DNA from: Nitrospira sp. SG-bin2
GTDB taxonomy: Bacteria > Nitrospirota > Nitrospiria > Nitrospirales > Nitrospiraceae
Reading direction: 5' to 3'
Assembly: GCA_002083405.1 (NCBI GenBank)
Contig: LVWT01000012.1
Location: 62,001-126,000, forward strand
DNA length: 64,000 nucleotides
The notes under the pieces were generated by a model. It had not been told where the DNA came from. It saw only the letters and a list, made by a program, of their open reading frames with translations, and searched no databases. Position numbers and translations under genes: made by a program. Below are positions 59,792 through 64,000 of the stretch, one piece after another (position 1 is the first letter of the stretch; each line of letters begins with the position of its first letter).

Positions 59792-60631
59792 CTACCCCGT
59801 CAAGATCGACCAACGGGCGGCAAGGGTTTTGGTGATCGGGCCGGGCCGACCGGACCCGATCGTTCGTCCATCGATCCGGACAACACCCAACACCTCAAGT
59901 GTCGTCCCGGTCAAAAATACTTCGTCCGCCGCATAGAGAGACTCCACTGAGAGAAACCGTTCCTCAACCGGGATATCCTCCTTCCCGGCCAATCCCAGCA
60001 AAACCGTCCGCGTGACGCCGGAAAGAATTCGCGGACCCTCCGGTGCCGTGATGATCGTTCCGGATTGCACCGCTGCGACATTGCTCAGCGAGCCTTCCGT
60101 GACCAGCCCATCCTTCACGAGGATTGCTTCGAAGACGCCGGCCCTTTTCGCCTCTTCACGGGCCAGCACATTGCCGAGCAAATTGAGGCTCTTGATATCG
60201 CACCGGCCCCATCGAAGATCCTCACAGGTGCACGCACTGACGCCATCCTGGCGTATCTGCAAACTCAGTGGATGGAGTTCCCGAATCGTCATGACCACGG
60301 TCGGTGGGATCTCAGGCGGAAACGCATGGTCGCGGGGAGCCGTCCCTCTCGTAATCTGGATATAGACCTTCGCCTCCTGGTATCCGGCCTGGCCGAGCCC
60401 CTGGTGAATCCACTGTGTCCACTGCGCCTTCGAATAGGGCTGTGAGAGACTCAGTTGTTGTGCGCTTCGATTGAGACGGTTCAGGTGCGCGGCAATCTCA
60501 AACGGCGCACCCCGGTAGGTCCTGATCACTTCGTAGACGCCGTCCCCGAATTGGAACCCTCGGTCGTCGATAGAAATCGTCGCATCTTTCCATGGCAGAA
60601 AACGGCCGTTCACGAATGCAATATCCGGCAT
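59792..60631 (-). CDS. dat: D-alanine aminotransferase-like class IV PLP enzyme
   Basis: A 279-residue fold-type IV aminotransferase. IDDRGFQFGDGVYEVIRTYRG, HLNRLNRSAQQL, RCDIKSLNLLGNVLAREEAKRAG (with the PLP lysine), GLVTEGSLSNVAAV and ILSGVTRTVLLGLA are visible. The CDIKSLNLLGNVLA stretch is diagnostic of D-alanine aminotransferases rather than the branched-chain enzyme. It should provide D-Glu or D-Ala for peptidoglycan. Aminodeoxychorismate lyase is an alternative but its KT..Y pattern is missing. It is the last gene before the terminator at 59722-59745. Confidence 0.87.
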   Translation of the reverse strand: MPDIAFVNGRFLPWKDATISIDDRGFQFGDGVYEVIRTYRGAPFEIAAHLNRLNRSAQQLSLSQPYSKAQWTQWIHQGLGQAGYQEAKVYIQITRGTAPRDHAFPPEIPPTVVMTIRELHPLSLQIRQDGVSACTCEDLRWGRCDIKSLNLLGNVLAREEAKRAGVFEAILVKDGLVTEGSLSNVAAVQSGTIITAPEGPRILSGVTRTVLLGLAGKEDIPVEERFLSVESLYAADEVFLTGTTLEVLGVVRIDGRTIGSGRPGPITKTLAARWSILTG

Positions 60632-60636
60632 ATTGG

Positions 60637-61014
60637 TCAGCTCCCCGGCGGATTTGCCGCGTCAATCTGAAATACACGCCGATCCTCAGCGGTAAATTTC
60701 CAGCCCATACGTTTTTCGAATACCAGGCGGTGCGTGCCAGGCGTCACGGCTTTGAATTCAAAGATGCGCTGCCCGTTCTCGACCGCATTGTTGCTTGCAA
60801 TACAAAGAAATTCGTCACTGAGCAGCGCAAGACCCTTGGAGTCGTAGGACGGAACCCATTGTTCCCCTCTGGTTCGATCCTCCCATAGGTGGATGACAAA
60901 CGGCCGGTCGACCGTCGCCGACATTGAGCGGCAGTCGCTGAAATCACGAGCGGAATGGGAATCAGGCTTGGAAATAGTCACGTATCCGGTGTTCTCTATC
61001 GGCAATGAACGCAC
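60637..61014 (-). CDS. Chagasin-like (I42) cysteine-peptidase inhibitor
   Basis: A 125-residue protein of the chagasin/I42 fold. The beginning VTISKPDSHSARDFSDC, the loop EDRTRGEQWVPSYDSKGLALL (in place of NPTTGYxW) and the end RIFEFKAVTPGTHRLVFEKRMGWKFTAEDRRVFQI match the three conserved segments, though the classical NPTTG loop is altered. The frame begins at a GTG (61014). No signal peptide is seen, so it would act in the cytoplasm, unless the true start is further up. It sits between the Rieske protein and dat on the same strand. Binding a peptidase is family knowledge; no C1 peptidase is nearby. Confidence 0.65.
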   Translation of the reverse strand: MRSLPIENTGYVTISKPDSHSARDFSDCRSMSATVDRPFVIHLWEDRTRGEQWVPSYDSKGLALLSDEFLCIASNNAVENGQRIFEFKAVTPGTHRLVFEKRMGWKFTAEDRRVFQIDAANPPGS

Positions 61015-61037
61015 GAGCAGTCTGCGCCGGTCCTATA

Positions 61038-61355
61038 TCAGGTCTTTCGTCGGGGACCTACCATAACATCGGTCCCCTCCACCCGCACCTCGTAGCTTCC
61101 GACACAGTACCCCCCGCCATCCGTCCCCTGTCCATTTCGGATGTCGAACGCAAGATCATGCCACGGACAGGCCACCACAAAACCTTTGAGCCGTCCCTCA
61201 ATGAGCGGTCCTCCCTCATGGGGGCAACTATTGTGGATCGCATAGAACGTTCCGCCGACATTGAACAGCGCGATGGCGCGCGCATTGACTGTCACGATCT
61301 TCGATTGCCCGGGAGACAACTCGTCAAGCTGCGCAACTTTGTGAAACCCTTCCAT
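61038..61355 (-). CDS. Rieske [2Fe-2S] ferredoxin
   Basis: A 105-residue free-standing Rieske protein (NirD/BphF type). The cluster ligands are in CPHEGGPL (C-x-H) and CPWHDLAFDI (C-x2-H) with 17 residues between. No membrane anchor or oxygenase part is attached. Such proteins carry electrons to oxygenases or reductases, or act as small subunits of nitrite reductases; no partner is adjacent. AGAGGAG and GGGAAG stand ahead of the ATG. It precedes the inhibitor gene by 24 bp. Confidence 0.93.
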   Translation of the reverse strand: MEGFHKVAQLDELSPGQSKIVTVNARAIALFNVGGTFYAIHNSCPHEGGPLIEGRLKGFVVACPWHDLAFDIRNGQGTDGGGYCVGSYEVRVEGTDVMVGPRRKT

Positions 61356-61442
61356 CTTCCCTCTGCTCCTCTCCCTTGGCCTTATCTCGCATTACTCACG
61401 CCGGTTCGTTGTAGCAGCGAGGCGAGTCAACGATTCTGCCAG

Positions 61443-61943
61443 CTACATGCGAAGCGAATACTTGAGCTCATCGTTTCTCATGGCACCGGATTTTTTTAGA
61501 AACCCTGACTCCGCCTGAATCACATACCGCGCCGCTTCCGGCGGAGGCCCGTAGGACGGACAGGGATCTTTCGCGCAAGGCTCCACATGCTCCAGCATAT
61601 GCACGACGTGGTGGCTTTCGTCCACCCAGAGGATGTCGATGGGAAATCGATACTCTTTGGTGCGTACGCGATGGAGGCCGTTCTCTTCAAAAATATAAAG
61701 CATCCCGCCGTTCGGAGGCAACTCCTCGCGGAAAGCCAGCCCGAAGAGCTGCTTTTCCGGCGTATCCGCCACTTCGGCTTCCAGTTCAACACCGCTCGGA
61801 AATCGAACCACAATAATGCTCGACTCCTTACGCTCGACGACAAACATGGACACACTCATCAGCAAAATGGCGAGGAGGACCATCATGATGATCCGATTTT
61901 TCTTCTGCCCCGGCTCACTCGATCGGCTCTGACCAGACTGCAT
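61443..61943 (-). CDS. DUF192 membrane-anchored protein
   Basis: A 166-residue protein. One N-terminal membrane segment (RIIMMVLLAILLMSVSMFVVE) is followed by the DUF192 domain: VRFPSGVELEAEVADTPEKQLFGLAFREELPPNGGMLYIFEENG, then the DILWVDESHHVVH motif. The function of DUF192 is not known; some members sit beside carbohydrate-binding or signal-peptidase genes. It is divergent from the ferredoxin gene. Confidence 0.88.
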   Translation of the reverse strand: MQSGQSRSSEPGQKKNRIIMMVLLAILLMSVSMFVVERKESSIIVVRFPSGVELEAEVADTPEKQLFGLAFREELPPNGGMLYIFEENGLHRVRTKEYRFPIDILWVDESHHVVHMLEHVEPCAKDPCPSYGPPPEAARYVIQAESGFLKKSGAMRNDELKYSLRM

Positions 61944-62154
61944 GGCGAACGTTCAACTCCTTGTCCTGCTGGGCCCAATGGCTCATCATCACCGATGATC
62001 TAGGCCTTCTGTCCGGATCCCATTCTGTTGACTTGGAAAAGAGCCACAGAATAAAATATCCACGCATTGCGCGAGCCTCTGCACTATGGTGGGGGCGGCG
62101 CGGCCTTGTCAATATCGTCAGGCTGTCTTTTGGAGTGAGAAGGAGGCGCGGGTC

Positions 62155-62502
62155 ATGGCACTGTTGATCACAGACGAATGTATTTCTTGTGGGGCATGCC
62201 TGCCGGAATGTCCCAATGAAGCGATCTTTGAAACCAGAAGCGACGCCGAGACCAAAGGCAATCACGTCGGCGACGGACAAGGAGTCGGCGACAATATTTA
62301 TGTCATCGCGCACGATCGCTGCACCGAATGTGTGGGCCATTTCGATGAGCCGCAATGTGCGGCAGTCTGTCCGGTCGATAACTGCTGCATCTCCGATCCG
62401 CTCTATCCCGAAGCAACCGAGGTTCTCCTGGAGCGAGCCAAGCAGCTAAATCCGGATAAAACGATCGATCCGGCCAAGATCTGGAGCGGCGTGAGAAACT
62501 GA
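62155..62502 (+). CDS. 2[4Fe-4S] ferredoxin
   Basis: A 115-residue ferredoxin from the ATG at 62155 (GAAGGAGG upstream). The first cluster motif is CISCGACLPECPNEAI, the second CTECVGHFDEPQCAAVCPVDNC, with the nine-residue insertion between the second and third Cys seen in the YfhL/NifH-linked group. A region of about 45 residues (GNHVGDGQGVGDNIYVI) separates the two. The terminator behind it shows a monocistronic unit. Partner unknown. Confidence 0.92.
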   Translation: MALLITDECISCGACLPECPNEAIFETRSDAETKGNHVGDGQGVGDNIYVIAHDRCTECVGHFDEPQCAAVCPVDNCCISDPLYPEATEVLLERAKQLNPDKTIDPAKIWSGVRN

Positions 62503-62524
62503 CATTCTGAAGCTTGAGACTGTT

Positions 62525-62566
62525 GCCAAAAGGCCTTGGTTCCAACTGGGACCAAGGCCTTTTGGC
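62525..62566 (+). terminator. Strong hairpin terminator after the ferredoxin gene
   Basis: A 19-bp stem starts GCCAAAAGGCCTTGG and returns as CCAAGGCCTTTTGGC, with loop AACT. The TTTT within the stem end followed by GGCTTGT makes it a bidirectional-type terminator; it starts 23 bp after the stop. Confidence 0.8.
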
Positions 62567-62639
62567 TTGTAAGAGTTCCAACGCAGGCAAAGACCCACCG
62601 GAGATCTGTCGGCTGATCGGATACCGGCGGCCTAAAATA

Positions 62640-62676
62640 CATGGGCCCCAAGGAACATCGTTCCTTGAGGCCCATG
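62640..62676 (-). terminator. Terminator of the cupredoxin gene
   Basis: CATGGGCC (62640-62647) pairs with GGCCCATG (62669-62676); after one C/A mismatch CAAGGAA pairs with TTCCTTG around CATCG. On the minus strand it is followed by TATTTTAG. It lies 27 bp beyond the cupredoxin stop. Confidence 0.7.
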
Positions 62677-62703
62677 AGAAATCTATAAAAGAAATGCTGC
62701 CGG

Positions 62704-63180
62704 CTACTTCAGCATCAACAACTTGCCGCCGACATGCCCAGGATGGAGATGGCACCGATACGTCAGCACATTGCCCGCTGCGTAGAACAAATCACTGGTC
62801 GGCACACCGATATATTTGGTTTCACCCGGCTTGAGCACCAGTTTCGTGTCCAGCACCGTCGGCGCCGATTGATTCACAGCCGCTGTCAGTTGAAACCCAT
62901 GTTCCGCTGTCGCATTGTTCGTGACCTTCAACAAAACCGGAGCGCCGGGACGAGCTTTGAAGTCAATGATCGTCGTCGGAGGGTACCACGTCTTCATCGT
63001 TCCGATTTCGATTGCAAAAAATGAGGCATCCACCTCAAGCTCTTTAAACGGTTGGCCAACGACCGATCCGGTTTCCAGATCGCCGAATTCAACGCCGCCG
63101 GCTTGAAGAGCATGCGCTGCAGACGCACCTGTCGCGACAATTCCAACACTAAAGAGTACCGCACACATCGTCTTACCCAT
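62704..63180 (-). CDS. Exported cupredoxin-domain protein
   Basis: A 158-residue protein with signal peptide MGKTMCAVLFSVGIVATGASAAHA. The mature part is a cupredoxin fold: FFAIEIGTMKTWYPP, then PVLLKVTNNATAEHGFQLT, and the C-terminal copper-type loop YRCHLHPGHVGGKLLMLK. The Cys and His residues (AEH and CHLHPGH) could form a type 1 or type 2-like site; the classical Met ligand is only possible as LLML. Electron carrier or copper-binding protein in the periplasm. GGGAGG stands upstream of the ATG. A separate terminator follows. Confidence 0.85.
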   Translation of the reverse strand: MGKTMCAVLFSVGIVATGASAAHALQAGGVEFGDLETGSVVGQPFKELEVDASFFAIEIGTMKTWYPPTTIIDFKARPGAPVLLKVTNNATAEHGFQLTAAVNQSAPTVLDTKLVLKPGETKYIGVPTSDLFYAAGNVLTYRCHLHPGHVGGKLLMLK

Positions 63181-63323
63181 TACCTACCTCCCTCAAAAAG
63201 AATCGGATATTCGATTAGACCAATGATGACCTTGCCACACCCTTGCAGGCGGACCGACCCTGATGATTTCTCAATTTTGGATGCCGCCTCCCGGCACACA
63301 TCCGATACCCCGCAGAACGTGCG

Positions 63324-63353
63324 TTTATAACATAGGGGTGAAAATGGAAGCAA
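63324..63353 (-). promoter_or_regulatory. Possible promoter of the cupredoxin gene
   Basis: On the minus strand TTGCTT (63348-63353) and TATAAA (63324-63329) are 18 bp apart. This would give a leader of about 135 bases ahead of the cupredoxin start and begins just after the stop of the lipoprotein gene. Confidence 0.35.
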
Positions 63354-63363
63354 CCGATCCGGG

Positions 63364-63816
63364 CTACTTGGCGATCAGGGTCTCTCTCGTGCCCGGCACA
63401 CATTCGTCTCGCTTCCAGCTTTTCAGTACCTGCGATTCGCTAAATGCCAAGGTGTACCGATAGCAATACAACGTCGGCTTGACCTGCTCGTTCGGCTTGC
63501 CCATGAGGGACCCGACCGACTGGGACGCATCCACCAGGAACGTCGGCTTCCAGCGATCCAAGTCTTGCTCGCCTAACGCAACCCGGTATGTCCAAAGACT
63601 GTCCCCGCCCAAAGCCGGGGTTTTCGCCGTATGCGGAGGCCCGAACTTTTCCCGGATGTCTTCTTGGGTCAACCGGCCTATACCATCCTTGAAATAACCA
63701 TCCCAGCCAGGTGTGCTACAGGCGCCGAGCAAAAAGGCGACGGCAAGCAAACCGAGAAGGCGAGCGTAACCAGAAGCTCGATGCGGAAGGCGCACCGATG
63801 AGGGATCACGTGTCAT
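63364..63816 (-). CDS. Small lipoprotein, unknown
   Basis: A 150-residue lipoprotein: a basic N-terminus, hydrophobic GYARLLGLLAVAFLLGAC with lipobox LGAC near residue 33, then STPGWDGYFKDGIGRLTQEDIREKFGPPHTAKTPALGGDSLWTYRV. The segment LTQEDIREKFGPPHTAK...SLWTYR resembles the SmpA/BamE-like lipoprotein fold, where a turn Gly-Pro-Pro precedes the beta sheet. It is not otherwise placed. Two Cys (YCYRYTL, RDEC) may form a disulfide. Confidence 0.75.
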   Translation of the reverse strand: MTRDPSSVRLPHRASGYARLLGLLAVAFLLGACSTPGWDGYFKDGIGRLTQEDIREKFGPPHTAKTPALGGDSLWTYRVALGEQDLDRWKPTFLVDASQSVGSLMGKPNEQVKPTLYCYRYTLAFSESQVLKSWKRDECVPGTRETLIAK

Positions 63817-63966
63817 ACAAAGCCTACGCTACACCGGTTTTGTCAGTCGGCGCAACCTCCCCGTGTTACTCGCTTCAACCACTCGCCTTGCGCCGTTAGG
63901 GAACCGATCGCATCCCGGCTTAAGTATTGCCCCGATCATCCGATATCGGTATCGAGGAGCCGCAGC

Positions 63967-64000
63967 ATGTCTATCATTCTGGCGGTCAACGGAGTGGTCG
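63967..64000 (+). CDS. Start of a gene leaving the window
   Basis: ATG at 63967 with GAGGAG ten bases upstream opens a frame MSIILAVNGVV that runs into the right edge. Eleven residues are too few to name it. The upstream gap with the divergent lipoprotein (63817-63966) should hold the promoters of both. Confidence 0.5.
   Translation, partial: MSIILAVNGVV

Noticed and set aside
1..64000. CRISPR array, prophage, integrase, intact IS element
   Set aside because: No regularly spaced repeats and no recognisable transposase, integrase or phage structural gene were seen on either strand.

Overview
The window looks like a chromosomal segment of a Gram-negative, high-GC bacterium, most probably Nitrospira or a close relative in the Nitrospirota. 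The support is inferential: cell-envelope genes (LAB_N protein, ArnT-like transferase, lipoproteins, type IV pseudopilins), a threonine operon with a phosphoglycerate-mutase-like protein where thrB would be expected, citramalate synthase, and several unknown exported proteins. No 16S rRNA gene is present to confirm it.

Left end (1-2138): the tail of an exported protein, then an accessory patch with a 93-bp direct repeat, recurring GGGGTC/GACCCC motifs, a truncated C-terminal piece of a polymorphic toxin and, directly behind it, a putative immunity gene. 2139-5422 (+): a lipid/glycan cluster (GT2 transferase, LAB_N membrane protein, ArnT-like transferase), split by a four-helix-bundle gene between 23-bp inverted repeats that encode two stop codons.

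5583-28898 (-): PAP2 phosphatase, TolB-like lipoprotein, M1-type peptidase, tandem-receiver protein, ftsY, ybeY, phoH-like and an Ig-fold lipoprotein. Two sets of minor type IV pilin genes follow, one ending in pilY1 and the other in a PilB-type ATPase, with a prepilin peptidase upstream. 29110-34020: a small LuxR-type regulator, rlmB, cysS, dedA, surE, tRNA-Pro(GGG), a MerR-like regulator and an HU/IHF gene.

34159-41921 (-): an amino-acid operon, transcribed as aminotransferase-hom-thrC-apgM-lysC-cimA, with a good sigma-70-type promoter set in a near-perfect dyad. Together the genes cover aspartate to threonine (apgM is the likely homoserine kinase) and citramalate entry to isoleucine. 42206-48245 (+): pdxJ, nnrDE, tsaE, lapA-like, mutS, mostly overlapping. 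48274-49509 (-): two exported proteins of unknown function.

49794-59685 (-): the conserved rimP-nusA-infB-ylxP-rbfA-truB-rpsO-pnp-M16 peptidase block, with a structured leader between rpsO and pnp. 59792-64000: D-amino-acid aminotransferase, chagasin-like inhibitor, Rieske protein, DUF192 protein, 2[4Fe-4S] ferredoxin, cupredoxin, a lipoprotein and the first codons of a gene leaving the window. I saw no CRISPR array, rRNA, intact transposase or prophage.
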